From Acidiphilium multivorum AIU301 (GTDB lineage Bacteria; Pseudomonadota; Alphaproteobacteria; Acetobacterales; Acetobacteraceae), in the NCBI RefSeq assembly GCF_000202835.1, contig NC_015186.1, positions 1,426,001 through 1,490,000 of the forward strand: 64,000 bases of DNA. The letters are read 5' to 3'. This document shows, one piece after another, positions 1 through 10,464 of the stretch (positions are counted from its first letter, which is position 1; every line of letters begins with the position of its first letter). The notes below the pieces were generated by a model that was not told where the DNA came from, made no database searches, and saw nothing but the letters and a program-made list of their open reading frames with translations. The translations under genes were made by a program, and so were the position numbers.

Positions 1-1066
1 GACCATCGTCGAACTCGCCGGCAAGGGGGCGAAGGTGATCGTGCTCTCGCATTTCGACCGGCCGAAGGGCAAGGTCGTGCCGGACATGTCGCTCCGCCCG
101 GTCGCCGCCGCGCTCGGCGCGGTGCTGCGCCGGCCCACCGCCTTCGCCGCTGACTGCATCGGCCCCGAGGCCGAGGCCGCCGTCGCCGCGATGGCGGAGG
201 GCGACATCCTCGTGCTGGAGAACACCCGCTTCCATCCCGGCGAGGAGAGCAACGACCCTGCCCTGGCGAAGGCGATCGCCGCCAATGGCGACATCTTCGT
301 CAACGACGCCTTCTCCGCCGCCCACCGCGCCCACGCCACCACCGAGGGTCTCGCCCATCTGCTGCCCGCCTATGCCGGCCGGCTGATGCAGGCGGAACTC
401 GCCGCCCTCGAAGCCGCGCTCAGCCACCCGAAGCGGCCGGTCGGCGCCATCGTCGGCGGCTCGAAAGTCTCCACCAAGCTCGACCTGCTGACCAACCTGA
501 TCACCAAGGTCGACCTGCTGGTGATCGGCGGCGCGATGGCGAACACCTTCCTTGCCGCCCAGGGTGCGGAACTCGGCAAGTCGCTGCAGGAACCCGCCCT
601 GCACGACACCGCCCGCGCCATCGTCGAATCGGCGGCGACGCATGGCTGCCGCATCCTGCTGCCGTCGGATTTCGTGGTCAGCGAAACCTTCGCGCCGAAC
701 CCGCCCACCGAAACCGTGCCGGCGAACGCGGTGCCGGCGAACGCGATGGCGCTCGATGTCGGCCCCGCCACCACCGAGACGATCATCGCGGCGGTGAAGG
801 AACTGAAGACGCTGATCTGGAACGGCCCGCTCGGCGCCTTCGAGACCCCGCCCTTCGACACCTCGACCATGCGCCTCGCCATCGCGGTGGCGGAAGCCAC
901 GGCCGGCGGGCTGATCTCGGTCGCCGGCGGCGGCGACACGGTGGCGGCGCTCCGCCTCGCCGGCGTCACCGATCGCCTGACCTACGTCTCCTCGGCCGGC
1001 GGCGCCTTTCTCGAATGGATGGAAGGCAAGACCCTGCCGGGCGTCGCAGCGCTCGCGCCGCGCTGA
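1..1066 (+). CDS. pgk: Phosphoglycerate kinase, 5' end cut by window edge
   Basis: Cytosolic glycolytic/gluconeogenic enzyme that interconverts 1,3-bisphosphoglycerate + ADP and 3-phosphoglycerate + ATP. The reading frame is already open at base 2 and runs to TGA at 1064-1066, so the N-terminus lies outside the window; about 354 residues are visible of a usual 390-400. Visible family signatures are SHFDRPKGK near the window start, [11 protein letters not shown] (substrate-binding region), [21 protein letters not shown] and the C-terminal [11 protein letters not shown] nucleotide-binding loop. The GTG at base 35 is internal to the protein, not a start. In many alphaproteobacteria pgk follows gap, which would be upstream. 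A strong hairpin follows the stop codon and separates it from the convergent tldD. The identification is secure. Confidence 0.97.
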   Translation, partial: TIVELAGKGAKVIVLSHFDRPKGKVVPDMSLRPVAAALGAVLRRPTAFAADCIGPEAEAAVAAMAEGDILVLENTRFHPGEESNDPALAKAIAANGDIFVNDAFSAAHRAHATTEGLAHLLPAYAGRLMQAELAALEAALSHPKRPVGAIVGGSKVSTKLDLLTNLITKVDLLVIGGAMANTFLAAQGAELGKSLQEPALHDTARAIVESAATHGCRILLPSDFVVSETFAPNPPTETVPANAVPANAMALDVGPATTETIIAAVKELKTLIWNGPLGAFETPPFDTSTMRLAIAVAEATAGGLISVAGGGDTVAALRLAGVTDRLTYVSSAGGAFLEWMEGKTLPGVAALAPR

Positions 1067-1090
1067 TCCGCGCAACGCGCCACGCCAGAA

Positions 1091-1120
1091 GCCGCCGGTC
1101 CGGTCCCCCGGGCCGGCGGT
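1091..1120. terminator. Hairpin between convergent pgk and tldD
   Basis: GC-rich inverted repeat (CCGCCGG-t-CCGG, loop tccc, CCGG-g-CCGGCGG) in the 61-base gap between the pgk and tldD stop codons. It can act on both strands. There is only a weak T run (ttgccgttt) on the + side, so it may need Rho or act mainly as a 3'-end stabiliser. Confidence 0.6.
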
Positions 1121-1127
1121 TGCCGTT

Positions 1128-2579
1128 TCAGGAGGCGGTGCCGCCCACGGTCAGCCCGCCGATCAGGATGCTCGGCTGCCCCACGCCCACCGGCACGCCC
1201 TGCCCGTTCTTGCCGCAGGTGCCGATGCCGGGGTCGAGTTCGAGGTCGTTGCCGATCATCTCCACCCGGGTCAGCGCGTCCGGCCCGTTGCCGATCAGCG
1301 TCGCCCCCTTCACCGGCGCGCCGACCCGCCCGTCCTCGATCATGTAGGCCTCCGAGGCGGTGAACACGAACTTGCCCGAGGTGATGTCCACCTGCCCGCC
1401 GCCGAAATTCGCCGCATAGATGCCGCGCTTGACCGAGCGGATCATGTCCTCCCGGCTCGCCTCGCCCTCCAGCATGATGGTGTTGGTCATCCGCGGCATC
1501 GGCAGATGCGCGTAGGACTGCCGCCGCCCGTTGCCCGTCGGCGCCATGCCCATCAGCCGCGCGTTCTGCCGGTCCTGCATGTAGCCGGTCAGGATGCCGT
1601 CCTCGATCAGCACGGTGCGCCCGCTCGGCGTCCCCTCGTCATCCACGCTGAGCGAGCCGCGCCGGTCGGGGATCGTGCCGTCATCGACCACGGTGACCCC
1701 CTTCGAGCCGACGCGCTTGCCCATCAGCCCGGCGAAGGCCGAGGTCTTCTTGCGGTTGAAATCGCCCTCCAGCCCATGCCCGATCGCCTCGTGGAGCAGA
1801 ATGCCCGGCCAGCCCGCGCCCAGCACCACCGGCATCTCGCCCGCCGGCGCCGGCACGCTGTCGAGGTTCAGCGCCGCCTTGCGGATCGATTCGTCCACCG
1901 CCGCCCGCCAGAAGGCCGGCGCCGTCACCCCGTCATAGGTCGCGCGCCCGCCGGCGCCGTGGCCGCCCGATTCGCGCCGCCCGTCCTGCTCCATCACCAC
2001 GGACACATGCAGCACCACCAGCGGCCGCACATCGGCCACGCGCACCCCATCCGCCCGCACGATCTCGACCACCTGCCACTCGCCGGCCAGGCTCGCCATC
2101 ACCTGCACCACGCGCTGATCGGCGGCGCGGGCATAGGCGTCGATCTCGCCGAGCAGCGCCGCCCGCGCCGCGAAGGGCATCTCCGCCAGCGGGTTGTGCC
2201 CGGTATAGAGCCTGCGCGTCGCCGCCGCGGGGGCCACCGCCACCGTCCCGGCATCGCCCTGCCGCGCCGCCCGCAGCGTCTCCACCGCGCGCGCCAGGGC
2301 CGCGTCGGAAATCTCCCCGGCATGGGCATAGACCGCCGCCTCGCCGGTCACCGCGCGCAGGCCGAAGCCGCGCCGGCTGTCGAAATTCGCGTTGCGGATC
2401 CGCCCGTCATCCAGGCTCACCACCTCCGATTCGCGATATTCCAGGAACAGCTCGCCATCGTCGGCGGCCTCCAGCACGGGGGCGATGGCCCGCCGCGCCT
2501 CGATCACGTCGAGCCCGTCATTGCCGTGGAACAGCCGGTCGGCGGTGGCGAGCATGTCTTGCATCGTGTCGGACATCAT
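1128..2579 (-). CDS. tldD: TldD family metalloprotease
   Basis: Zinc metalloprotease of the TldD/PmbA (TldE) family. The TldD-TldE pair degrades or matures small peptides such as microcin precursors and the CcdA antitoxin in other bacteria. The protein has 483 residues, normal for TldD. The metal-binding HEAIGH motif is at residues 263-268, and the C-terminal region carries GTCGKNGQG, which contains the third-ligand cysteine. That distinguishes the catalytic TldD subunit from PmbA/TldE. The start ATG overlaps the stop of the upstream Cox15-like gene by ATGA (2576-2579), so translation is probably coupled. A pmbA partner is not in this window. The role in this organism is inferred from the family only. 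Confidence 0.95.
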   Translation of the reverse strand: MMSDTMQDMLATADRLFHGNDGLDVIEARRAIAPVLEAADDGELFLEYRESEVVSLDDGRIRNANFDSRRGFGLRAVTGEAAVYAHAGEISDAALARAVETLRAARQGDAGTVAVAPAAATRRLYTGHNPLAEMPFAARAALLGEIDAYARAADQRVVQVMASLAGEWQVVEIVRADGVRVADVRPLVVLHVSVVMEQDGRRESGGHGAGGRATYDGVTAPAFWRAAVDESIRKAALNLDSVPAPAGEMPVVLGAGWPGILLHEAIGHGLEGDFNRKKTSAFAGLMGKRVGSKGVTVVDDGTIPDRRGSLSVDDEGTPSGRTVLIEDGILTGYMQDRQNARLMGMAPTGNGRRQSYAHLPMPRMTNTIMLEGEASREDMIRSVKRGIYAANFGGGQVDITSGKFVFTASEAYMIEDGRVGAPVKGATLIGNGPDALTRVEMIGNDLELDPGIGTCGKNGQGVPVGVGQPSILIGGLTVGGTAS

Positions 2580-3652
2580 TCAGCGGCCTTCATCTCATAG
2601 ACGGGAAGCGGCACCGCCGCCGTCGCGCCGCGCAGCGCGTGGCGGCAGGCGATGCAGGCGGCGAGCAGCAGCACGGCGTTCAACTCGTGCACATAGCCGA
2701 GTTCGGCCATGCCCGAGACCAGCGTGCTCATGCCCAGGATATATTGGAGCGAAACCAGCCCGGCCAAGAGCAGGAACAGGTCGCGCGCCTTCGCCCCCAC
2801 CGGCGCGCGCAGCCCCATCGCCGCGGCAACGACGACGACGATCGCCGTCACCGTCGCCGCCACCCGGTGCTCGAACTGCACCGTCGCCTTGTTGGCGAGG
2901 AAATTGAGCCAGAGCGGGTGCAGCGCCAGCGCGTGCGGCGGCAGCGCGTGCCCGTCCATCAGCGGAAACGTGTTGTACACCTTGAGCGCCCCGCTCGCCG
3001 CCACCAGCGCGCCGAGCCCGATCGTGGCGATGATCAGCCCGATCGAGACGCTCAGCAGCCCGCGCAGCCGGGCAAGACCCGGCAGAATCGCCGGCTCGGG
3101 GTTGCGCAGCGTCAGCGCCGTCCACAGCATGGCGGTGAAGATCAGCATCGCCAGCACGAAATGCGGCCCGAGATACAGCGGCGAGGGCTGGAGGATGCGG
3201 CTCGTCATGCCCTCGTAGGTCATGTACCAGCCCATCGTCGCCTCGCCGGCGCCGAGCGCGAACAGGAACAGCAGCCAGGCGGTCAGCCGGTTCGAAATCC
3301 GCCCCCGCAGCCGGAAGGCCGCCAGCGGCACCAGGAACACCACCGCCATCAGCCGCCCCCAGTCGCGGTCGAGGAACATCGGCAGGTAGAGCGACTGGAA
3401 CTGCCCCAGCGTCATCTTCGGCTGCATCGCCTGATACTGCGCCGTCGCCTTGTAGAGGCCGAAGGCGCGCTCCCAGGCGGCATGGGTCAGCGGCGGGACG
3501 ATGCCGGTGAAGGGCTGCCAGGTCTGGATCACGAACCCCGCGCCGATCGTCCGCGCATGGCCGCCGCCCACCACCATGCCGAAGATCATGAAGCAGATGA
3601 CGAGCAGCCAGGTGCCGACCAGCCGGTCCCCCCGCGCCGCCGCACCGCTCAT
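2576..3652 (-). CDS. Divergent Cox15/CtaA-like membrane protein (second tandem copy)
   Basis: Polytopic membrane protein of 358 residues, clearly paralogous to the gene just upstream. Both share the WQPxxGxxPPLTHAAWERxF block, the HPxWxNFxxNKA segment and the C-terminal VHxLNAVLLLA helix. Three of the four family histidines are kept (H164, H262, H322). However, the ExxH motif of the first half, which carries the catalytic glutamate and a heme ligand in CtaA, is replaced by M92-F-L-D95 in the otherwise matching xxxxRxWGRL stretch. It is therefore unlikely to make heme A in the usual way. It might be a non-catalytic partner, a heme O/A-handling protein or an enzyme with changed activity. The ATG overlaps the stop of the upstream copy by ATGA (3649-3652). 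Membership of the superfamily is secure; the function is unknown. Confidence 0.85.
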   Translation of the reverse strand: MSGAAARGDRLVGTWLLVICFMIFGMVVGGGHARTIGAGFVIQTWQPFTGIVPPLTHAAWERAFGLYKATAQYQAMQPKMTLGQFQSLYLPMFLDRDWGRLMAVVFLVPLAAFRLRGRISNRLTAWLLFLFALGAGEATMGWYMTYEGMTSRILQPSPLYLGPHFVLAMLIFTAMLWTALTLRNPEPAILPGLARLRGLLSVSIGLIIATIGLGALVAASGALKVYNTFPLMDGHALPPHALALHPLWLNFLANKATVQFEHRVAATVTAIVVVVAAAMGLRAPVGAKARDLFLLLAGLVSLQYILGMSTLVSGMAELGYVHELNAVLLLAACIACRHALRGATAAVPLPVYEMKAAE

Positions 3653-4752
3653 GCCGGCCGCCCGCGCAGCTCGAACCAGGCCCACACCGCGGCGGCCAGC
3701 AGCAGCACCGCGTTGAGCTGGTGCACGATGCCGATATCGAGAATCTTGGAGACGAGCGTGGTCACGCCGAGAATATACTGCACGATCAGCAGCGCGCCCA
3801 TCACCAGGAACGCATCGCGCGCCCGCGCCGGCAGGTCGGCGCGGATCGCCGCCACCACCGCCGCCAGCACGCCCACCGCCGCCACCGTGCCGAGCAGCCG
3901 GTGGTCGAACTGCGTCGCCGCCTTGTTGAGGAAAAAATTCTTCCAGAACGGGTGCAGCGCCGCGTAATCCGGCGGCACCCAGCGCCCCTGCATCAGCGGG
4001 AAGGTGTTGTCGATCGTGTAGGCATGCGTGCCCGAGAGGAACGTCCCCGCCACGATGGCGATCGAGATCAGCACGATCGAGCCCATCGCCATCCGCCGCG
4101 CCCCCGCATAGCGCGCGGCCTCCTCCGGCGGCAGCCGCGTCTCGGCCGGCTTCAGCACGGTCAGCGCGGTGGCGAACACGGCGATGGCGAGCAGGGTGGC
4201 GAAACAGTAATGCACCGAGAGCCGGAACACCGACACCTCGGTCAGCCCCGGCTGGAAGCCGGAGGCGACCATCCACCAGCCGATCAGCCCCTGCACCCCG
4301 CCCAGGACGAACAGCGTCACCAGCCAGGGCCGCAGCCGCCGCTCGATCCGCCCGGTCCAGAGGAACCAGACCAGCGGCACGCCGAAGTCGAAGCCGAGCA
4401 GCCGCCCCCACATCCGGTGGATCCATTCCGGCCAGAAGATCGCCTTGAACCCGGCGAGGTCCATGCCGCGATTGAGCTCCTTGTATTGCGGAATCGTCTT
4501 GTAGAGCGCGAACATCCGCTCCCACGCCGCATGGGTCAGCGGCGGGATCACGCCCGAGACCGGCTGCCACGCCATGATCGACAGGCCGGCGTTCATGTTC
4601 TGCACATAGGCGCCGATCCCGAACATCTCGACGATCAGCGCGAAGCTGACGAACAGCCAGATCGCGACCATCCGCCGGCTTTCCGGGCTCGCCGCCCGCG
4701 CCTCGCCCGCCGCCGTCCTGCCGCCGATACCCGCCACCGATTGCGATGCCAT
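3649..4752 (-). CDS. ctaA: Heme A synthase, COX15/CtaA family
   Basis: Integral membrane enzyme that oxidises the C8 methyl of heme O to give heme A for aa3-type cytochrome oxidases. The 367-residue protein has about eight hydrophobic helices arranged as two pseudo-repeats. All expected heme/catalytic positions are present: E109-W-I-H112 (ExxH), H181 in SVHYCF, H284 in QFDHRLLG and H344 in VHQLNAVLLLA. Longer upstream reading frame exists, but the ATG at 4752 fits the protein family and leaves a 243-base divergent promoter region before rho. It is the first gene of a coupled three-gene unit with the divergent paralogue and tldD. No ctaB or oxidase subunits are nearby, so the partnership is inferred from the family. 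Confidence 0.92.
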   Translation of the reverse strand: MASQSVAGIGGRTAAGEARAASPESRRMVAIWLFVSFALIVEMFGIGAYVQNMNAGLSIMAWQPVSGVIPPLTHAAWERMFALYKTIPQYKELNRGMDLAGFKAIFWPEWIHRMWGRLLGFDFGVPLVWFLWTGRIERRLRPWLVTLFVLGGVQGLIGWWMVASGFQPGLTEVSVFRLSVHYCFATLLAIAVFATALTVLKPAETRLPPEEAARYAGARRMAMGSIVLISIAIVAGTFLSGTHAYTIDNTFPLMQGRWVPPDYAALHPFWKNFFLNKAATQFDHRLLGTVAAVGVLAAVVAAIRADLPARARDAFLVMGALLIVQYILGVTTLVSKILDIGIVHQLNAVLLLAAAVWAWFELRGRPA

Positions 4753-4995
4753 CAGTCCAAATCCCGACTCTGCCGATCCTGCCCCCCGATTTGCACCCGA
4801 AACCCCGCTTGTAAACCCGCGCGCCCGCCCACCTTGTTCCATCGAGCAATCTTGACCTCGCGCCCCAGTTGCGCCATCTGATCGTCGAGCGGGACAGACA
4901 CGCCCGCCGCTTCCGGCCCGCAACGGGCCCCTCCACAATTCTCCGCACCCGCCCGTCCCTTTTTCCGAACGGGCTCATCCTGTCCCGGATTCTCC

Positions 4996-6270
<1,275 letters not shown>

Positions 6271-6272
6271 CC

Positions 6273-6896
6273 ATGTCGCCCTACGCGCTGCCGCTGGCCG
6301 AACTGGCGCTCGCCAACTTCATCGGCATGATCAGCCCCGGCCCGGCCTTCCTGCTGGTCAGCCGGGCGGCGGCGGGGCGCGGCAGGGCGGCGGGCTTCGG
6401 CCTCAGCCTCGGCGTCGCCATCGCCGCCACCACCTGGGCCGCCGCCGCCTGCTTCGGCGTCGCCCTCGTCATGGCCCGCTTCGCCCCGCTCTACGAGGCG
6501 ATCCAGATCGCCGGCGGCCTCTATCTGGTCTGGATCGGCATCAGCGCCTGGCGCGCCCCGCCCCCGGAACTCGACCTCGCCGCCCCATCCGGCAGCCCCG
6601 GCTTCCTGCGCGCCGTCGCCACCGGTGCCGCGCTCAATCTCGGCAACCCGAAGATCGTGATCTTCTTCACCAGCATCTTCGTCGCCCTGCTGCCCGCCCA
6701 CACCCCGCTCTGGCTCAGCGCCGCGGCGATCGCGATCGTCGGGTTGCAGGAAGTCACCTGGTATTGCCTGGTCACCCTGCTGTTCTCCCGCGCCCGCGTC
6801 CAGCGCGCCTATCGCCGCGCCGGGCTGTGGATCGAGCGCACCGTCGGCACGCTGCTGATCGCGATCGGCGCGCGCATCCTCGGCGCCGCCGTCTAG
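6273..6896 (+). CDS. LysE/RhtB family amino-acid exporter
   Basis: Inner-membrane exporter of the LysE/RhtB superfamily with 207 residues and about six hydrophobic segments. The family hallmark near the N-terminus, [17 protein letters not shown], and the [14 protein letters not shown] and [16 protein letters not shown] blocks are all visible. Substrates in this family range over basic amino acids, threonine, homoserine lactone and others, and cannot be read from sequence. It starts 2 bases after the rho stop and so is probably co-transcribed; the functional link to Rho is not evident. The stop is followed by a 76-base gap before ahcY. Confidence 0.88.
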   Translation: MSPYALPLAELALANFIGMISPGPAFLLVSRAAAGRGRAAGFGLSLGVAIAATTWAAAACFGVALVMARFAPLYEAIQIAGGLYLVWIGISAWRAPPPELDLAAPSGSPGFLRAVATGAALNLGNPKIVIFFTSIFVALLPAHTPLWLSAAAIAIVGLQEVTWYCLVTLLFSRARVQRAYRRAGLWIERTVGTLLIAIGARILGAAV

Positions 6897-6972
6897 AAGG
6901 CGCCGCCGAAACCTTTTGCAAACAACCGCCCACCCCCTATATCCCGACCGGAATTCAGACGGAGACCCCCCG

Positions 6973-8280
6973 ATGCCCGACGCCAGCCAGCCCACGGATT
7001 ACAAGGTCCGCGACATCGCCCTTGCCGACTGGGGCCGCAAGGAAATCTCGATGGCCGAAACCGAGATGCCGGGCCTGATGGCGCTGCGCAGCGAATTCGG
7101 CGCCTCGAAGCCGCTCAAGGGCGCCCGCATCGCCGGCTGCCTGCACATGACGATCCAGACCGCGGTGCTGATCGAGACCCTGATCGAGCTCGGCGCCACC
7201 GTCCGCTGGTCCTCCTGCAACATCTTCTCGACCCAGGACCACGCCGCCGCCGGCGTCGCCGCGGCCGGCGTGCCGGTCTTCGCCTGGAAGGGCATGAACG
7301 AGGAGGAGTTCTGGTGGTGCATCGAGCAGACGGTGCGCGGCCCGGACGGCTGGACGCCGAACATGATCCTCGATGACGGCGGCGACCTCACCAAGCTGAT
7401 GCACGACAAATACCCCGAGATGCTGGCCGACATCCGCGGCATTTCCGAGGAGACCACCACCGGCGTGCACCGCCTGCGCGAGATGGCGCGCGACGGCTCG
7501 CTGCTCTGCCCCGCCATCAACGTGAACGACAGCGTCACCAAGTCGAAATTCGACAATCTCTACGGCTGCCGCGAAAGCCTGGTCGACGGCATCCGCCGCG
7601 GCACCGACGTGATGATGGCCGGCAAGGTCGCCGTCGTCGCCGGCTTCGGCGATGTCGGCAAGGGCTCGGCCGCCAGCCTGCGCAACGCCGGCTGCCGCGT
7701 GATGGTCACCGAGATCGACCCGATCTGCGCCCTCCAGGCGGCGATGGAAGGCTACGAGGTCGTCACCATGGACGACGCCGCCCCGAAGGGCGACATCTTC
7801 GTCACCGCCACCGGCAATATCGACGTCATCACCGCCGACCACATGCGGGCGATGAAGCACCGCGCCATCGTCTGCAACATCGGCCATTTCGACTCCGAGA
7901 TCCAGATCGAGAGCCTGCGCAACTACAAGTGGGAGAACGTGAAGCCGCAGGTCGACGAGGTCGTCTTCCCCGACGGCAAGCGCCTGATCGTCCTCTCCGA
8001 GGGCCGCCTGGTCAATCTCGGCAACGCCACCGGCCATCCCTCCTTCGTCATGTCGGCGAGCTTCACCAACCAGGTCCTCGCCCAGATCGAGCTGTGGAAC
8101 GCCCCCGCCGGCCGCTACGAGCGCAAGGTCTACGTCCTGCCCAAGCATCTCGACGAGAAGGTCGCCGCCCTCCACCTCGAGAAGGTCGGCGCGAAGCTCA
8201 CGAAGCTGAGCAAGGCGCAGGCGGAGTATATCGGCGTCGAGACCGCCGGGCCCTTCAAGCACGACGACTACCGCTACTGA
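6973..8280 (+). CDS. ahcY: Adenosylhomocysteinase (SAH hydrolase)
   Basis: NAD-dependent enzyme that splits S-adenosylhomocysteine into adenosine and homocysteine, completing the activated methyl cycle. I chose the ATG at 6973 (435 residues), preceded by GGAGA; an in-frame ATG at 6916 would add a proline-rich extension without family support. Recognisable blocks are [15 protein letters not shown], the [14 protein letters not shown] substrate loop, [19 protein letters not shown] with the catalytic lysine, the NAD-binding [10 protein letters not shown], and the C-terminal tail ending KHDDYRY that reaches the NAD site of the neighbouring subunit. A small DUF4149 gene follows after 10 bases. I looked for a SAM/SAH-responsive RNA in the 76-base leader and saw no convincing one. 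Confidence 0.97.
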   Translation: MPDASQPTDYKVRDIALADWGRKEISMAETEMPGLMALRSEFGASKPLKGARIAGCLHMTIQTAVLIETLIELGATVRWSSCNIFSTQDHAAAGVAAAGVPVFAWKGMNEEEFWWCIEQTVRGPDGWTPNMILDDGGDLTKLMHDKYPEMLADIRGISEETTTGVHRLREMARDGSLLCPAINVNDSVTKSKFDNLYGCRESLVDGIRRGTDVMMAGKVAVVAGFGDVGKGSAASLRNAGCRVMVTEIDPICALQAAMEGYEVVTMDDAAPKGDIFVTATGNIDVITADHMRAMKHRAIVCNIGHFDSEIQIESLRNYKWENVKPQVDEVVFPDGKRLIVLSEGRLVNLGNATGHPSFVMSASFTNQVLAQIELWNAPAGRYERKVYVLPKHLDEKVAALHLEKVGAKLTKLSKAQAEYIGVETAGPFKHDDYRY

Positions 8281-8290
8281 GGAGGCGACG

Positions 8291-8689
8291 ATGGGCAGCT
8301 TCCTCGCGGTCATGGCGCTCGCCGCCCTGTTCGGCGGCATGCTGTTCTTCGGCGCGGTGATGACCCCGCTGGTCTTCTCGAAACTGCCGCCGGACGTGGC
8401 CGGCCCGTTCATCCGGGCCGCCTTCCCGCGCTACTACCTGTTCATCACGGTCACCTCGGCGCTCGCCGCCATCGGCCTGCTGATCCGCGGCAATCCGTGG
8501 TACGCGCTGCTGGCGGTGATCGTCACCGGCATCACCCTCTGGCTCTGGCTCGAATGGATGCCGCACCTCAACGCCGTGCGCGACGCCGGCAACCAGGTGG
8601 ATTTCCAGCGCGGCCACCGGCTCTCGGTCTGGGTCAACCTCGTCCAGTTCGTGATCGTGTTCGCGCTGCTCGCCGGCCTCGCCGGCTGA
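8291..8689 (+). CDS. DUF4149-like small integral membrane protein
   Basis: A 132-residue protein with four hydrophobic helices and short polar loops. It resembles the DUF4149/YccA-like small membrane proteins found across proteobacteria. Features are an N-terminal GGMLFFGAVMTPLVFSKLP segment and a polar WMPHLNAVRDAGNQVDF loop before the last helix. A GGAGG Shine-Dalgarno sequence precedes the ATG, and the gene lies 10 bases after ahcY, so it is probably co-transcribed. A strong intrinsic terminator follows at once. No biochemical function is known to me for this family. Confidence 0.7.
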   Translation: MGSFLAVMALAALFGGMLFFGAVMTPLVFSKLPPDVAGPFIRAAFPRYYLFITVTSALAAIGLLIRGNPWYALLAVIVTGITLWLWLEWMPHLNAVRDAGNQVDFQRGHRLSVWVNLVQFVIVFALLAGLAG

Positions 8690-8700
8690 CCGAACGTCCT

Positions 8701-8728
8701 CGGCCGGACTTCTGGTCCGGCCGGTTTT
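8701..8728. terminator. Intrinsic terminator after ahcY unit
   Basis: Perfect 9-bp stem CGGCCGGAC / GTCCGGCCG with a 5-base loop, followed by GTTTT on the + strand. It ends the rho/ahcY side. On the - strand it sits about 50 bases beyond the moeA stop and could also end the tryptophan/molybdenum operon. This is one of the clearer Rho-independent terminators in the window. Confidence 0.8.
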
Positions 8729-8778
8729 CCGAAAAATCAGTTACCTATGGGAAATTCCTGATCCAGCCGATCAGGCAC

Positions 8779-9984
8779 TCACATCCCGCATGAGTCGAGC
8801 CTGATCACCCGCACCATCGCCCCTTCCGGCTCGGCCGGCGCATCCGGCGCGCGCAGCAGCAGCGCATCGGCCTGCGCCAGCCGGCTCAGCATCGCCGAAT
8901 CCTGCACCGGGAACGGCGTCACCCGCCAGCCGCCCGCCTCATCCCGCGCCAGCGTCGCCCGCAGATGATCGGCCCGGTGGTCGTTCGCCGCCAGCGCCAC
9001 GGTGCAGCGCGCGGGCTCGGTCGGCGGCGCCTCGTCCGGCCGCCCGGTCAGCCGCGCGATCGCGGGGCCAAGGAACAGCACCGCGCAGACCAGCGCCGAC
9101 ACCGGATTCCCCGGCAGTCCCAGCACCGGCACGCCGCCCAGCATCCCCGCCATCAGCGGCTTGCCCGGCCGCATCGCGATCTTCCAGAAATCGACGTCGA
9201 GCCCCCGCTCGGCCAAGCCCGCCTGCACCAGGTCATGCGCGCCGACGCTCGCCCCCCCGGTCGTCACCAGCAGGTCGGCCCGCGCCGCCGCCGCCGCCGC
9301 CGCGCCGATCGCGGCGCGGTCGTCCGGCGCCACCGGCAGGATCACCGCCTCGCCGCCCGCCGCGCGGATATAGGCCGCCAGCGCGTGCGAATTCGAGCTG
9401 ACGATCCCGCCCGGCGGAATCGGCTCGCCCGGCATGGCGATCTCGTCGCCGGTCGCCAGCACCGCGACCACCGGCCGCCGCCGCACCGCGAGCCAGGGAT
9501 GGTTCGCCGCCGCCGCCAGCCCGATATCGCGCGCGCCCAGCACCCGCCCCGCCGCCAGCAGCGTCTCGCCCGCGGCGAAATCCTGCCCCGCCCGGCGGAT
9601 ATGCCGCCCCGGCCGCGCCGCCTCGCGCAGCGTCACCGAGGCGTCGTCATGCTCGGTATCCTCCTGGATGACGATGGCGTCCGCCCCCGCCGGCACCACG
9701 CTGCCGGTGAACAGCCGCACCGCCTCGCCCGGCCCCACCGTGCCCGCGAACGGGTGCCCCGCCGGCGCCGCGCCGATCACCCGCAGCCGCATCCCCGCCA
9801 CGCCATCGGCGGCGCGCAGCGCGAACCCGTCCATCGCCGAAACGTCATGCGGCGGCTGGGTCAGCCGTGCGACCACCGGCTCGGCCAGCACCCGCCCCGC
9901 AGCCGCCGCCAGCGGCACGATCTCGGCGCCCGTCGGCGCCAGCAGCGCCAGAATCCGCTCCCGTGCCTCGCCGACGCTGATCAT
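8779..9984 (-). CDS. moeA: Molybdopterin molybdenumtransferase MoeA
   Basis: Inserts molybdate into adenylylated molybdopterin, the last common step of molybdenum cofactor synthesis. The protein has 401 residues, normal for MoeA. Visible signatures are ALRAADG near the N-terminus, the GSVVPAGADAIVIQEDT domain-II region, VLATGDEI, the MoCF-type TTGGASVGAHDLV loop and the MRPGKPLMAG and GLPGNPVSALV stretches. It is the last gene of the ppiD-trpE-trpGD-trpC-moaC-moeA unit, 3 bases after moaC. In many alphaproteobacteria this order continues with lexA; here it does not, because moeA is followed by a terminator and the convergent ahcY unit. Confidence 0.96.
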   Translation of the reverse strand: MISVGEARERILALLAPTGAEIVPLAAAAGRVLAEPVVARLTQPPHDVSAMDGFALRAADGVAGMRLRVIGAAPAGHPFAGTVGPGEAVRLFTGSVVPAGADAIVIQEDTEHDDASVTLREAARPGRHIRRAGQDFAAGETLLAAGRVLGARDIGLAAAANHPWLAVRRRPVVAVLATGDEIAMPGEPIPPGGIVSSNSHALAAYIRAAGGEAVILPVAPDDRAAIGAAAAAAARADLLVTTGGASVGAHDLVQAGLAERGLDVDFWKIAMRPGKPLMAGMLGGVPVLGLPGNPVSALVCAVLFLGPAIARLTGRPDEAPPTEPARCTVALAANDHRADHLRATLARDEAGGWRVTPFPVQDSAMLSRLAQADALLLRAPDAPAEPEGAMVRVIRLDSCGM

Positions 9985-9987
9985 CGC

Positions 9988-10464
9988 TCACTCCTGCCTG
10001 AAATCGCCCGATTTCCCGCCGGACTTGCGGATCACCCGCAACCCCTCGATCCGCATCTCCCGCTCCGCCGCCTTCAGCATGTCGTACACCGTCAGCGCCG
10101 CGACCGAGGCAGCGGTCAGCGCCTCCATCTCCACCCCGGTCGGCCCGGTGGTCTTCACCGTCGCCGCGATGCGGATGCCCGGCAGCGCCGCGTCCGGCTC
10201 CAGCTCCAGCGTCACCCCAGCGATCGCCAGCGGATGGCAGAGCGGGATCAGCTCCGAGGTCCGCTTCGCCGCCATGATCCCGGCGATCCGCGCCGTCGCC
10301 AGCACGTCGCCCTTCTTCGCCGTGCCTTCGGTCACCAGCGCCAGCGTCTCCGCCCGCATCGTCACGTGGCAGGCGGCGGTCGCCTCCCGCGCCGTCTCGG
10401 CCTTGCCGGAGACGTCGACCATCCGCGCCGCCCCCCGCTCGTCGATATGGGTGAGGCGGCTCAT
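9988..10464 (-). CDS. moaC: Cyclic pyranopterin monophosphate synthase MoaC
   Basis: Converts the MoaA product (3',8-cyclo-7,8-dihydro-GTP) into cyclic pyranopterin monophosphate, the first stable molybdenum cofactor intermediate. It has 158 residues, the usual length. Characteristic stretches include [16 protein letters not shown] at the N-terminus, [19 protein letters not shown] with the catalytic region, and the [21 protein letters not shown] helix. The ATG overlaps the trpC stop by ATGA (10461-10464), tying molybdopterin synthesis to the tryptophan operon by translational coupling. This trpC-moaC-moeA linkage is common in alphaproteobacteria. Confidence 0.96.
   Translation of the reverse strand: MSRLTHIDERGAARMVDVSGKAETAREATAACHVTMRAETLALVTEGTAKKGDVLATARIAGIMAAKRTSELIPLCHPLAIAGVTLELEPDAALPGIRIAATVKTTGPTGVEMEALTAASVAALTVYDMLKAAEREMRIEGLRVIRKSGGKSGDFRQE

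Noticed and set aside
2639-4881. Long + strand frames opposite the two Cox15-like genes
   Set aside because: The translations are rich in Arg, His and Pro with no recognisable domain, as expected of antisense to membrane-protein genes, while the - strand frames carry clear heme A synthase motifs.
6897-6972. Possible SAM/SAH riboswitch before ahcY
   Set aside because: The leader is only 76 bases, pyrimidine-rich and without the paired elements I would expect of SAM-II, SAM/SAH or SAH riboswitches.
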